From contig NC_089593.1 in NCBI RefSeq assembly GCF_019320115.1, forward strand, positions 33,002,536 to 33,066,535: DNA of 64,000 nt, in the 5' to 3' direction. The position numbers and the translations under genes are program-made. Within the stretch, counting starts at the first letter, position 1. Each line of letters opens with the position of its first letter. Shown here piece by piece: positions 1 through 13,000 of the stretch. Under the pieces are notes generated by a model. That model ran no database searches and was not told where the DNA came from. It saw nothing but the letters and a program-made list of their open reading frames with translations. Origin of the DNA: Miscanthus floridulus. Lineage: Eukaryota > Streptophyta > Magnoliopsida > Poales > Poaceae.

Positions 1-1
1 G

Positions 2-600
2 GAGTATCGTGACAAGTTTGCTCAACTGTCACGCTATGCTCCAAATGATGTAGCTGAGGATAAGGAGAAGCAACGCCATTTCCTCAAGGGACTCTATGAT
101 GGACTGCAGCTTCAGCTGATGTCCAACACTTAATCTAATTTTCAGTCTTTGGTGAACCGCGCTATTGTGATTGACGATAAGCGCAAAGAGATGGAAGCCA
201 AGAAGAGGAGGCTTCAAGGGCAAGCTTCTAGAAGTAACACCCGTCCGCGTGCCTATCCCTAGCAGGGTTTTCAACAAAGGAATCAAGGACAATCTAACCA
301 GGGAAACCGTGGTCAGTATCCTCAACGTAACTAGTTCCAGCAACGCCCTCAGTACCAGCAACAGTTTGGTAATCAGCGTCCCCCACAACAGACTGGCAAT
401 CCGGCAACACGCTAGGGAATGACCAACAATGCTCCAGTGAAGAGTGGTGCACCCAATAACCCTAATGCATGCTACCGCTGTGGAGAAGTAGGTCACTATG
501 CTCATCAGTGTCCAAAGAAGCAGAACCAGCAAGCTCCTCAGGACCAGGCTAGAAATCAGAAGTTCAACGCCCGACCACCTCACACTGCGAAGGTGAACTA
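2..600 (+). pseudogene. gag C-terminal part of element A
   Basis: Frame 2 from the window start encodes the C-terminal part of a gypsy Gag capsid protein, which packages the element RNA. It reads EYRDKFAQLSRYAPND, followed by a Gln/Asn/Arg-rich linker and a CCHC zinc knuckle at about 470-511 (CYRCGEVGHYAHQC) that would bind RNA. In-frame stops at about 130-132 and in the Gln-rich linker (about 260, 330 and 414) interrupt it, so it cannot give a full product. It is continuous with the protease downstream. Confidence 0.85.
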
Positions 601-1556
601 TGTGTCATCTGATGTAGCTCAGGAGACGCCAGAGGTCATGTTGGGTACGTTCAGTGTCAACTCTATCTCTGCTACAATACTTTTTGATTTCGGTGCTTCA
701 CATTCATTTATTTCCCAAGCTTTTGTTAGAATGCATAGCATACCTTTGTGTGCCATGAAAAACCCCATACTAGTAAATTCACCGGGAGGCAGTATGCCCG
801 CTTCTTATTGGAGTCCCTCAACTAGCATTTCCTTAAGGGGGTAGACTTCAAAGTGAAACCTATTGTGTTGAGAACAGCAGGAATTGATCTTATCCTTGGA
901 ATGGATTGGATGAAACAACACCGGGCAGTGATTCAGTGTTAGGAGAAATCTGTGGTTGTAACCTCACTCAATGGAGATAGAATCTGTGTAGAAGTGATAG
1001 TGCAAGCTCAGCCAACAGCCATTGTGAATCAGTTGGATGGTGATGCCAATGAACAAGATCGTGTCGTGGAGGAGTTTCCGGATGTCTTCCCCGATGACTT
1101 GCCAGGTATGCCACCTGACCGAGACATTGAATTCATTATTGAATTATTATCTAGAACTACACCAATAGCTAAACGTCCATATAGAATGGGGGTTAATGAA
1201 TTAGAAGAGCTTAAGAAACAACTAAAAGAGTTGCAAGAAAAAGGTTTCATACGCCCCAGTTCTTCCCCATGGGGAGCACCTGTGATCTTTATGGATAAGA
1301 AGGATGGTAGTCAATGGATGTGTGTGGATTACCGTTCACTTAATGAGGTCACAATCAAGAATAAATACCCTTTGCCTAGGATTGATGACCTGTTTGATCA
1401 GTTGAGAGGAGCCTTTGTGTTCTCCAAGATTGATCTTCGCTCAGGACACCATCAACTTAAGATTCGAAACTTGAACATACCCAAGACAGCATTCACTACA
1501 CGGTATGGCTTGTATGAGTATACCGTTATGTCTTTTGGATTGACCAATGCACCTAC
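601..1556 (+). pseudogene. pol 5' part of element A: protease and first half of reverse transcriptase
   Basis: The aspartic protease has the core ILFDFGASHSFIS near 680-715. The usual second active-site residue Ser/Thr is Phe here, which should inactivate it. Stops at 842-844 and about 941 follow. From about 1060 the reverse transcriptase begins: [10 protein letters not shown], then [34 protein letters not shown] and the palm segment [12 protein letters not shown]. The reading frame runs open to 1556, where element B interrupts it just before the region coding the catalytic FIDD motif, which lies on the far side at about 17332. Confidence 0.88.
1552..1556 (+). repeat. Left target-site duplication of element B
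   Basis: CCTAC, paired with CCTGC at 17268-17272. The right copy keeps the codon order of element A's reverse transcriptase, so the left copy carries the mutation. Confidence 0.7.
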
Positions 1557-2924
1557 TGTTGGGTACCATAAAAAGGGGCCCCCTAAGCAAGAACCGAAAA
1601 AATCGCTTAGACCCTGTAAAAATCGAAGTCAGGAGACAACTACTGGCTAACCCCCACCTTGTCCAAGGCTCGGCTGGACCACCCGACCCACCTCGAATAG
1701 ATTCTCCGCCTCGCTCGAGGCCCCGCACGTAAGGCCTCGGACGGGGTACCGATTCTCCGTCTCGCTCGAGGCCGGCTCGTAAGGCCTCAGACGGGATATC
1801 GATTCTCCGCCTCGCTCAAGGCCGGCTCGGCAACAACCCCATCGCCTCCGCCTCGACCAACTTCTCTGACAGAACATCACGTTCAACTAACGCGCTCAAC
1901 CGCTCCCACGACGTTAGCCGAACGACGGCTCGACATATCGGAGTGACCGACGAGATGGGAGTCACATCAACACCATGCCATCCGGGATGGGATGGGGCAG
2001 GGGGTTACCGACCGCTGTGCTCGGCACTATGCCCATGACGGACGCCCGTGCTGCACTATGCTGCCTAACCCTAACTGCTCCGAGGACAGTGCGGCGTGGG
2101 GAGTCAAGTCCAGGTCCCTGTAGCCTCAGAATCAGTGTACAGATCCAACTGCTCCCTCCGAGCCTCGGCAATCTGCTTTAGGGCCTCGGCAGCCTCAGGA
2201 TTCGTGCCCGTCGAGCCCCCCATGGTGGCTCGGCCTCAGCACCAACTGAGCCTCGGCCCTTTACATTGTCGACGCATAGTGACCGGCACATCGTCCGCCA
2301 TGCCCTGCGTCAAGCTATCACTGGAGCTCCCACGTCGCTCAAGATCAGGCGTGACCAGCACCTCGCTCCAGTACATCAAGGATAGGACCGCTCCATCGAC
2401 CATGCTGCCACAGTGGCTAGCTATAGGGCTCAGAAATGCCACCTCCGCTTATAGGATGCCGCGTAGCGAACACATGTATCACCCCTGTCCCCCCTTCAAC
2501 TATAAAAGGGAGTGACCAGGGCCGTTTCTGGACATGGGACGACGAACTCACGGACACGGACAGACAGAGGCACACGAGCACATGAACTCATGAGTTCACG
2601 AACTCACGCATAGACGCTCAGACGAACACACGCTCAACACTCTATAACATGCGCGCTTCCCCGCCGCCTGTGATCAACATCTCAAGCAATCCACACCGCT
2701 CCACGCAGAGACCTGGGCTAGCTCCCTCTCTCGCCAAGCTTGTAACCCCCCACTACGAGCACCTCGGTGCAAGGAATACAAGATCGATCTCTCAGACTGG
2801 ACGTAGGGCACCTATTGCCTGAACCAGTATAAACCTTGTGTCTCTTTGCATCACCATCCGGGATTAGGGGCACGTAGTACATTTTACTAGTTGGTTGAGG
2901 GCCCGCCGGTCCAAAACATCGACA
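1557..2924 (+). repeat. 5' LTR of element B
   Basis: 1368 bp, starting TGTTGGGTACC and ending ACATCGACA, so TG..CA with short inverted ends. It matches the 3' LTR at 15846-17267 almost throughout. It contains a GC-rich direct subrepeat of roughly 52 bp (about 1684-1830), with one unit fewer than in the 3' LTR, which explains the 54-bp length difference. Confidence 0.93.
2501..2508 (+). promoter_or_regulatory. TATA box of element B 5' LTR
   Basis: TATAAAAG preceded by a C-rich tract. The same box sits at the corresponding place in the 3' LTR (16840-16847). It should drive the sense genomic RNA. Confidence 0.75.
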
Positions 2925-2942
2925 GTTGGCACGCCAGGTAGG
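2925..2942 (+). other. Primer binding site of element B
   Basis: GTTGGCACGCCAGGTAGG directly after the LTR end. Element D has a closely similar start (TTGGCACGCCCGGTGGG) at the same place, which supports the assignment. The matching tRNA was not determined. Confidence 0.65.
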
Positions 2943-2983
2943 GGAACTACTGCGTGTCAGCTTCGTCATCCCAACAAGTTCCG

Positions 2984-5535
2984 AATGGCAGACCCCGTAT
3001 GACCAATGCGTGTCGCAACGGTGATCTGGTTCGGGAGCCTAGAGTTTATGTCTCTAGGATCTGAGTATGACATGGTACTCCTCACACCCCGAGCCCCGCC
3101 GACTGACGACGACACCACGCACCTGCCGCCCAGGCGCAGACGGCGCCTAGGCCACCGCTCTCATCACGCTCGCCAGGCACAACGCGAGTGGGACCGCTCC
3201 GACACTGCGCAAGCTCAGGGCGACACACCGTGTTCTATCAGTATCCCATGCCCGACTGTTGGTGCAAAGTCCCTGGTTGGGGACCTGTCCAGCTTAAGCC
3301 TGGGCAAGGGAAAGACGCCGGTGGCGCATAGCGACGCCCCGTCATCAAGCTCTACCCCGCCACCTCCTGAGGAGTCACCTCCGGCGGAGCAAAGCCCGGC
3401 GATGGCACCATCCCCGTACCCCTTCGGGTTGAGAAATGCCGCCGCCGCCTATGCTTCAGCCTACGCTTCCGCTCACACGGAGTCTTTAGGAGGCCACCAG
3501 CACTTCACCCTCGACCTCGATGCCAGAACCTCGACCCACTCCCACGCTGACTCCTCGAAGGAGGACGAGGCATGGGCCGGAGCGGACTTCTCTGGCCTTT
3601 GCGATCCTAAAGCCATGTGCCGCTTCCTCACCGCAAGCGACTACTGCTTCGGTTACTCCGACTCCGATGACAAAGGCACTTATGACCCCACTCGCGAGTG
3701 CTTCCACATCGGGCTCGGGATGCCGAAGGGCGAGCGATGAGGACAAAGGGGCAGACAACCGCTCTCCGCTCGCGAGGGGGCAGATGACGCCACATCTCCA
3801 CGCAATGAGCTCCCGGCGGCGCGGAACGAGAACCCCTGCCCCATAGGAACTTCGGCGCCTTGACTTGGAGCAGCTCTATGAGCTCTAGGCCAAGGTCGAG
3901 CAAGATCGACTCCTTTTGCAGCAGCTCTGAAACACCCTCGAGCAGGAGCAATGGGGTCGCGGTGATGGCAGAGCAGCCCGACAGAGGGCTCACGACGTCC
4001 ACCACCGCATCAATAATGACGTAGGGGGCGAGCAACCCCCTATCTTCAATTGCGCTAGCCAGAATGTCGTGGCAGCGGTGATGCTACTCCGGACTATGCT
4101 CGAGCCCTCTACCACGGAGGGGCGACTGGCCCACAGCGAGCTCCAGGACCTCCTCGAAACCACTGCGGTACAGCAGGCCAAAAGCTCTGCCTCTAGACGG
4201 CACGGAGGCACCTCAGAACTACCCGCGGCATCGCCTCAGTAGGGTAGGGAGGCCTCGGTTCGTCTCGAGCCGGCTCGGGCACCAACGGCCAATAGGGCCC
4301 CCTCGGTGCACGATCGCCTTGGAGACCGACACGAGGCATAAGGCGACCACGATGTGGTTAGCAGGCGACGGTGCCACAACAATGAGGGGCCCGCCCGAGG
4401 CTACCACCCACACCGAGGCGGTCGCTACGACAGTGGGGAGGACCACAGTCCTTCTCCTAGGACACCTGGTCCTCAAGTCTTTAGCAGGGCCATCCGCGGC
4501 GCTCACTTCCCGGCTCGGTTTCGCCAACCGGCCAACCTCATGAAGTACAGCGGCGAGACCAACCCCGAACTATGGCTAGCTGATTACCACCTGGCTTGTC
4601 AGCTAGGTGGCGCGGACGATGACCTGCTCATCATCTGCAACCTCCCCTTGTTCCTGTCAGACTCGGCGCAAGCCAGGCTCGAACACCTCCCTCCCTCATA
4701 GATCCACAACTAGCGCGACTTGGTAAAGGTCTTCGTCAGGAATTTCTAGGGCACATACGTGTGCCCCGGGAACTCCTAGGACCTCAAGAGTTATTGCCAG
4801 GGGCCAAACGAGGCTCTTCGAGACTTCATCCGATGCTTCTCCAAGCAATGCACCGAGTTGCCCAGCGTCGGCGACTCAAAAATTGTCCAGGCTTTCCTCT
4901 CCGGCACCACCTGCCGAGACCTGGTCCGAGAGTTAGGCCGGAACATGCCGACCTCGGCTGCCGCGCTCCTCGACATCGCCACCAACTTCGCCTCGGGCGA
5001 AGAGGCCATCTTCCCCGACAACGACGCCAAGGGGAAGCGGAGGGACGAGGCCCCTAGGGCCTCGGCTCCCCACCTCCCCAAGAAAAAGAAAAAGGGTCAC
5101 CAGGGGAAGCAGGAGGTCCTCGAGGCCGGTCTAGTCATGGCCGCAGAGCGTAAGAATGCCCGAGGCCCCCGGGGCCCCAGGCTCTTCGATGATATGCTTA
5201 AGAAGCCCTGCCCTTACCATCAGGGCCCGGTGAAGCATACCCTCGAAGAGTGCACCATGCTCCGGCGTTACTAAGCCAAGCTCAGGCTCCCCTATGACGA
5301 TGCTAAGAAGAAGGGCGCCGGCAATAGGGACGATGACAAGGACGACGGGTTCCCCGAGGTGCACAATGCCTTCATGATCTTTGGTGGGCCTTCGGCGTGC
5401 CTCACGGTGCGCCAGCAAAAGAGGGAACGTTGGGAGGTCCTCTCGATGAAGGTGGCCACTCCCCGATACCTCAACTGGTCTTAGGAGGCGATCACCTTTG
5501 ATCGAGATGACCACCCTGATTACGTCCCAAACCCA
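2984..5535 (+). pseudogene. gag of element B
   Basis: Decayed Gag of a Tat-type element, the RNA-packaging capsid precursor. It opens with ATG GCA GAC at 2984 and meets a TGA five codons later. A long open piece follows at 3006-3740 with the segments DFSGLCDPKAM and YDPTRECFHIGLG. The capsid core appears at about 4480-4700 (MKYSGETNPELWLADYHLAC) and 4800-5070, followed by a Lys-rich stretch. A CxxH-x5-HxxxxC motif (CPYHQGPVKHTLEEC, about 5208-5253) replaces the usual zinc knuckle; element D has a similar one. Stops and frameshifts occur throughout. Confidence 0.85.
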
Positions 5536-5547
5536 GGCAGTACCCAC

Positions 5548-8500
5548 TTGTCGTCGACCCGATCATCGGTAACACCCGGCTCACCAAAGGTATTGATGGA
5601 CGGAGGCAGCGGCCTCAACATCCTCTACGCCAACACCCTGGAGCTCCTAGAGCTTGACCAGTCACAGCTCTGGGGCGATGTCGCGCCTTTCTACGGCATC
5701 GTGCTAGGGAAACGCACGCGACCCCTCGGGCGCATCGACTTGCCCGTTTGCTTCGGCACTCCCTCCAACTACTGCAAGGAGGTCCTCACCTTCAAGGTGG
5801 TTGGGTTCAAGGGAACCTACCATGCCATCCTAGGGCAGCCCGTGCTATGCCAAGTTCATGGCGATCCCCAACTACACCTAACCTCAAGCTCAAGATGCCG
5901 GGCCCCAATGGCGTCATCACTATCGAGTCCACGTACGAGCATGCATACGACTGCGACGTCGAATGCATCGAGTACGCCTGAGGCTCTCATGGAGGCCGAG
6001 ACCCTCATCGTCAACCTCAACCGACTTGGTAGCGAGCTGCCCAAGCCCAAGTGTCGTGCTAGGACTTTCGAGCCCACGGAGGCCGTCAAGCTTGTCTCGG
6101 TCGACCCCACCTGCCCCGACGACCGGGCGCTGAGGATCAGCGCCACCCTCGACATCAAATAGGAAGCCATGCTCAGTCGACTTTCTTCGCGCGAATGCCG
6201 ATGTATTCGCGTGGAGTCCCTCAGACATGCCGGGCATACCGAGGGAAGTCGCCGAGCACGCCTTGGACATCCGGGCCGGCTCCTAGACCGGTGAAGCAGC
6301 GCCTACGCCGATTCGATGAGGAAAAGCAGCAGGGCCATCGCGAGGAGGTGCAGAAGCTTTTGGCGGCCGGATTCATCAAGGAAGTGTCCCATCCAGAGTG
6401 GTTAGCTAATCCTGTATTAGTCAAGAAGAAAAATGGGAAGTGGAGGATGTGTGTAGACTACACCGGTTTGAATAAAGCCTGTCCAAAAGTCCCTTTCCCA
6501 TTACCTCGAATCGACCAAATCATTGACTCCACTGCGGGATGCGAAACCCTATCTTTCCTTGATGCTTATTCCGGTTACCATCAAATCAAGATGAAAGAGT
6601 CCGACCAGCTCGCGACTTCTTTTATCACACCATTCGGCATGTACTGCTATGTGACTATGCCATTCGGCCTCAGAAACGCAGGGGCCACATACCAGCGGTG
6701 CATGACCTAGGTCTTTGGCGAGCACATCGGGCGAACCATCGAGGCCTACGTGGACGACATCGTGGTCAAGTCTAGAAAGGCCAGGTGATCTCGTCGATGA
6801 CCTGGAGATAGCCTTCAAATGCCTCAGAGAGAAGGGCATCAAGCTCAACCCCGAGAAGTGTGTCTTCAGGGTCCCCCGAGGCATGCTCTTGGGATTCATA
6901 GTCTCGGAACGCGGCATCGAGGCCAACCCAGAGAAGGTCTCGGCCGTGACCAACATGGGACCAATCCAGAGATCTCAAAGGAGTGCAGAGGGTTATGGGA
7001 TGCCTTGCGGCCCTGAGCCGCTTCATCTCGCGCCTTGGCGAAAAAGGCTTGCCTCTGTACCGCCTCTTGAGGAAATCCGAACGCTTTTCTTGGACCCCCG
7101 AGGCCGAAGAAGCCCTCGCCAAGCTCAAGGCACTGCTCACCAATCCTCCCATCCTGGTACCACCGGCCAAGGACGAGACCCTCTTACTCTACGTCGCCGC
7201 AACTGACCCAAGTGGTCAGCGTAGGCCGTAGTAGTCGAGAGGCAGGAAGAAGGGCATGCTTTACCCATCCAACGACCTATTTACTTCATCAGCGAAGTGC
7301 TCTCCGAGACTAAGACACGCTACCCCCACATCCAGAAGCTGATCTACGTCAGTAGTCTTGGCTCGACGAAAGCTGCGTCACTACTTCGAGTCCCACCCGG
7401 TGACCGTGGTGTCGTCTTTCCCCCTAGGAGAGATAATCCATAACCGGGAGGCCTCGGGTAGGATAGCCAAGTGGGCCGTCGAACTCATGGGGGAAGCCCT
7501 GTCTTTTGCGCCTTAGAAAGCAATCAAATCTCAGGTCTTGGCCGATTTTGTGGCTGAGTGGACCGACACCCAACTGCCACCTGCTCAAGTCCAAGCGGAA
7601 TGCTGGATCATGTACTTCGACGGGTCCCTGATGAAGACCAGGGGCAGGCGCAGGTCTGCTCTTCATCTCACCCCTCAGAGTGCACATGCGCTACATGGTT
7701 CGGCTCCACTTCGCCGCCTCCAACAACGCAGCCGAGTACGAAGCCCTCGTCAATGGCTTGCAGATCGCCATCGAACTTGGAGTACGGCGTCTCGACGTAC
7801 GGGGCGATTCGTAGCTCAGTCGTCGATCAAGTGATGAAGGAGTCGAACTGCCATGACCCCAAAATGGAGGCGTACTGCAAGTTGGTACGTCGCCTAGAAG
7901 ACAAGTTCGACGGTCTCGAACTCAACCACATCGCGCGAAAATTCAACGAGGCCACGGACGAACTGGCAAAGATGGCGTCGGCATAGGCCCCTGGTCCCCC
8001 CGAACATCTTCGCCAGAGACCTCCACAAGCCTTCCATCGACTACGCCTCGGCGACAGAAGAGGGCCCACCGGTCGAGCCCACCGCAGGGCCTGAGGCCCC
8101 CTCTATCACTGAGACCCCTTCGGCCGAGCCCGAGGTCATGGAAGTCAACGCGGAGCCTCTGAGGCCAACTAGGGCACGGACTGACAAGTCCCATTCCCTG
8201 ATTGCCTCATTCGAGGAGAGCTTCCTACAGACAGGACCAAAGCCTGACAGCTTGCGCGACGAGCCAAAACTTACGTCCTCAGCAACGGCGAGTTGTACAG
8301 GCGAAAGCCTATCTGGCGTTCCTCCAACGATGCATCACCACCGAGGCAGGCCAGGCCCTACTTTGGGACTTGCACGCAGGGGCCTACGGGCACCATGCAG
8401 TGCCTCAAAAGCTCGTCGGAAACGCCTTTGACAAGGATTCTACTGGCCAACGGCAGTTGCTGACGCCACCAAGCTCATACGCTCCTGTGAGGGATGCCAG

Positions 8501-9426
8501 TACTACGTGCGGCAGACGCATCTCCTTGGCCCAAGCCCTCCAAACCATCCCCATTACATGGTCATTCATCGTGTGGGGGCTCGACATGGTTGGGCCTCTG
8601 CAGAAGGCCCCCGGAGGGCTATACCCATTTGCTGGTAGCGATCGATAAGTTCTCCAAGTGGATCGAGGCTCGTCCGATCAATCGAAATCAAATTCGAGCA
8701 AGCGGTGCTGTTTTTCACTGATATCATTCCACAGGTTCGGGGTTCCAAACACCATCATCACTGACAATGGGACACAATTCACTAGCCACAAGTTCCTGAC
8801 ATTCTGCGATGATCACCACATCCGTGTGGCCTGGTCGGCCGTAGGACACCCTAGGACAAACGGCCAAGTAGAACGTGCCAACAGGCATGATCCTACAGGG
8901 CCTCAAGCCAAGAATATACAACCTGTTGAAGAAATTTGGCAAGAAATGGCTTGCCGAATCTCCCGTCAGTCATCTGGAGCCTGAGGAACACTCCGAGCCG
9001 AGCCATGGGGTTCACACCGTTCTCCTGGTCTATGGGGCCGAGGCCATCCTCCCCACTGACTTGGAGTACGGTTCCCCAAGGCTTCAGGCCTACAACGAGC
9101 AAAGCAACCGCACTGCCCGCGAGGACGCCCTCGACCAACTAGGAGGAAGCCCGAGACGTTGCGCTACTACATTCAGCCAAGTACCAGCAAGCTCTATGAC
9201 GCTATCAAGCCCGACGCATTCGAAGCCGAGACCTGAAGGTGGGTGACCTGGTGCTGAGACTGAGGCAGAGCAACAAGGGCCGCCACAAGCTGACCCCGCC
9301 ATGGGAAGGGTCCGTACATCATCGCCCAAGTGCTGAAGCCCTAGGACCTACAAGCTAGCCAACGAGAAGGGTGAAATCCTCACCAATGCTTGGAACATAG
9401 AACAGCTACGTCGCTTCTACCCTTAA
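5548..9426 (+). pseudogene. pol of element B: protease, reverse transcriptase, two RNases H, integrase
   Basis: The protease core is VLMDGGSGLNILYA at about 5590-5635 (DGGSG, as in Tat elements). Reverse transcriptase runs from about 6380: KWRMCVDYTGLNKACPK, FLDAYSGYHQIKM, then YVDDIVVKS at about 6748-6775 followed by a frameshift. RNase H is in the 7000-7500 region and a second, archaeal-type RNase H at about 7590-7985 (MYFDGS, NNAAEYEALV, GDS). Integrase at about 8560-9000 shows GLDMVGP and IITDNGTQF. The polyprotein ends with the family-typical WNIEQLRRFYP before TAA at 9426. Many stops and frame changes make it non-functional. Confidence 0.88.
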
Positions 9427-10031
9427 ATTTCCAAGCATTGTATACATTGTTTCTCGAAATACGATAAAGAAGCGTTCTTAGTTATTAGAGAAACCCCCCG
9501 AACCTATCGATGGGGATCAGCGTTACGATAACGCTACAAGAGAGACTCGGCTCTGCCCCTATAGAGGTACCCACCGTGGGGCTCGAACAAGACTCAGCTC
9601 TGCCTCTGTAGAACCGAGCCTCCCTCGGGGGCTAGAAGGGGGGGACCCCCAAGTCCCAGGCACCATTTTTTAATCGTTTTTTCGAAAAAATTTCTATGCC
9701 AAACTCTTTAGCATGCTCTAACAAATTGATTGTAAAAAACCTAAGGACCGAAAGTCTGTCTCAGGGGCAAAAGGCCGGCCGAGCTGTGAGACGGCCTAAG
9801 GCTCCGGGCTACGGCACTCCCTCACCACCTTTTGCCTAAGGGGCAGCTTAGGCTCCGAGGAAGTTTTTGCAAGCGATATGTTCTGATGCGAGGCAGAGGG
9901 CAGAGGCTCAGAAATACAATAAAAATGATTAAAAAGGTGGAGACACATAAGTACTTTAAAAAAGGTCTCGACAGCCACAAGTGTCATGGTGCGATAATCC
10001 TAATCCGTTTACATGGCCTCTTTGGCCCAGG
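9427..10031. other. Spacer between sense pol and antisense gene of element B
   Basis: 605 bp with no credible ORF on either strand. It separates two converging genes, so both transcripts would end here. It contains a T-rich stretch near 9665-9690; no certain terminator can be named. Confidence 0.6.
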
Positions 10032-13000
10032 TCATGGCTTAGGGTCGCCAGCGTCAGCAGACGGCATGGGAGGAACCACGTCCTCTTCGAACAGCTTGGC
10101 CAGCGCCGTGCTGGGGCCCTCAGCCACCTCCACCAGCTTCGTGACCTCCTCATCGGCCTCCTCGTAGTCCTCGGCCAAGACGTAGCCGTCACTGATGGCC
10201 TCGAGGTCGACGCCAGCATAGTGTGAGGAGACGATGGCCATGGCGTGCTTGACACCCGTGTGCAACGCCCCCCGAAGTCGCTCGCGTGCTTGGCCACTCA
10301 ACGCGGTCAAGCGGCTCCTAAGGGAGCTGCCCGACTCGACCCCTTCAACCTCTAGGGCCTCGCAGATGGTACGGGCGGCGCTCTACAGTGCGTTGTGCTC
10401 CCCGATCTCGGCCTCGAGCACCGCTTGCACTGCGACAGAGGCCTCAGCTGCCCGGGAGACCTCCTTTTCCAACCCTGCGCCAAAACAAGCAGGATGGGGC
10501 AAAGCGCAAAAGAAAATAAGCCAAACAGGGGTGAAGCCCTATGGGACTCACCCTCGGCTTTCTCCTTCCAGCGCTGGACCTCGACCCGAGAGGCCTCGGC
10601 TTTCTCTTTCCAGCGCTGGACCTCGACCCGAGAGGCCTCGGCCGCCCTAGAAGCCTCCTTCTCCAGCTCTGCATCACATACGGGGGTTAGGGGTCGAACG
10701 CAAGAAAAATAAACAAAACAAGGGGAACAGGACTCACCCTCGGCCTTTTCCTTCAAAGCTAGGGCCTCGACCCGGGAGGCCTCGGCCACCTTGAGGGCCT
10801 CGGCCAGGGCACCTTTCATCAGCAGGTGCGCGCCCTACTCCGCCCCTAGCTGCCCGGCGATGGCCTTGGCAGAGGCCTCCACTTGTTCGGCCCAGGACCT
10901 GAAGGTGTCCCGCTCGCCGGCCACCCGGGTCAGCTCCTCCTCCAACTCCTTGATCCGCGCCACCAAAGGGGTGGCCTGCTCCCGAACTATGGCCACCTCA
11001 GCCTTCGCATCGACACAGCAAAGGCAGAGGTCCTCCACCTCCGCGCTCCACGCCGACAGAAGCTCGTTGGCACCGACAAGTAGGTCCTTCTGCTGCTGGA
11101 GCTGGTTCCAGACGCCCCTCTCCCACCGAAGGAACAGCGACTTCCCAGGGGACCGGGCCTTGAGCTCCTGGATAGGCAGAACGGACGTCAAGTACTGTGT
11201 GAAAAACTTGGGAAAAAAGACGACACCGCACGAGAAAAAGAAGGCGTGTACCTGGGCGACGCCGAGCAAATCGTTAGCCATGACAGACAGCGCTGTCCAC
11301 AGCGACCGCTCCGCTAGATGGCGGTATTGCTCGAAAGTGCTCCAGCGCCCCCCCTCCACTGCGTCCTCGAGAGCAAACAGAGGCTCCCCCTTAGGGTCAT
11401 CCCGGCTCCACCATAAGACATGTGGGTGATCCCACCCGTGGGGCTCGGGTTGTACCCGCACGAGGGCCGAGCTTCCCTCGCCAGAAGTTGGAGCTAGCTG
11501 CTTCGTGATGCTGGCCGCCTCGGCATCCGCCACCTCCTTCCCTCGGGAAGTATTGTCGGAGGAGATCGAATGGACCTCCACTTCCCAGGCGCTCTCCTGT
11601 GGCGGCGGCAGGCCTTGGACCGGGGGCAGTATTGAAGATTGCCCTGCCTTCATCTCCGCTTCCTGGGCCATCGGCTCTGCCGTGCCCACGCCGCTGGCTC
11701 CGCCGCGCCCACGCCAACCTCTGCCACCTCGGCCTCCGTGGTCCTAGGGGCTCTGGCCTCCGCCACCTCAGCCTCGGTGGTCCTGGATGCCCCGGCCTCT
11801 ATCGCCTCAGCCTCAGAAGTCCTAAGGGCCTCGGCTTCGGCCTCGGTAGCCTCAGCGACTGAGGGCACCTCGGCTTCATCCGACTCGCGGGCCTCGGCCT
11901 TGCGGGGCGTAGGTTCCTCCCCCTCCGCTTGCTCCGTGGCCGCCTCAGCAGCCCCTCCTTGGGCGACCGACTCCTTCGGGTCGGCCCTCGCCGATGCCGC
12001 GTCACGTTGTATGGCGGCTTGTGCCTCCACCACCCATTGGGCAGTGGAGCTGGTGCTCACCTTGAGCGCCTTACGTGGAGCCAAGGCGGGCGCCTCTGCA
12101 TAACGCTTTCGGCTGAAGATGAGATGCTTACGCGGTCAGCATACGACCAAGGACGACCGGGAGATGCTACAACTCCGCTGATAAGACACTTACCTTGACC
12201 CGGGACACAACTGCTACTGCACCGCGTCTCTCGTCCCCTTCAACGGTGGTGGCGGCGGCGGCATGGCCTCTGTGTCCGCCAACCCTCGCTGGACTCCGGC
12301 GCCCCCTCGACCCTCTGCGGGGGTGGTTGTGTTGCCCCCACTGCCGCCTGCTCCACCTCCGTCGTTGAGCCCACCGGGCTGATGGCTAGCTTCCCTAACG
12401 CTCGGGCCTCGGGCATGTCGGCCTCGGCCCCGGGGCGGGCGATCGCCGGCCCCAAGGCGTCCCCTCCTCCTCCTCCTAGAAACACCGGGCTGCTCACCGA
12501 CGCCCTGGGCACCATCCCCCTAACGTCAGGGAGATGGTCCAGGGTACCCGCCCCGCCTCACTCTCATCGTCATCACTCGAGGAATCCGACAACGACGGTG
12601 ACGGAGACGAGTCCACCAGGAGACAATCGTGCTTCTGCTGCCGGCGACGCTTCTCCAGCTCTTCGTGCTCAAGGTTCTTCCTCTTGCGCTTTGCCTCCTC
12701 GGCATCCTTCTTCTTCTTCTGCGTCTCGGCGTGCGCTCGGTTCGTCGCTCGCCGCTCTGCGTCCTTGGGGACGGGCGGCGAGGAGGCTCACACATCCCTC
12801 ATCCCCTATGGGAACGGCGAACACAAATAAGGGAACAGGAAATGGTGAGGAACAAGGAGGCCTCGGGGGCCGCAGCAGCGCGTGACTTACCAGAGAGAGG
12901 TACCCCCACGATGGGCGCATCGCGATAGGGGTCAGACCACCGCTCTTCAGCCGCCCCTCCACCATCTCCCTCACCCGACGTAGAATCTCCTCATCGGAGA

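Larger units (their letters stand above)
1..1556 (+). mobile_element. Element A, 5' remnant: Ty3/gypsy chromovirus (Tekay-like)
   Basis: This is the gag end, protease and first half of the reverse transcriptase of a gypsy element that enters the window from the left and is cut at base 1556 by element B. It resumes at 17268 in the matching reading frame and ends with its 3' LTR at 22698. Order gag-PR-RT-RNaseH-INT-chromodomain and the about 3-kb LTR fit the Tekay/Del chromovirus lineage. Several in-frame stops show it is dead. The 5' LTR is outside the window. Confidence 0.88.
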
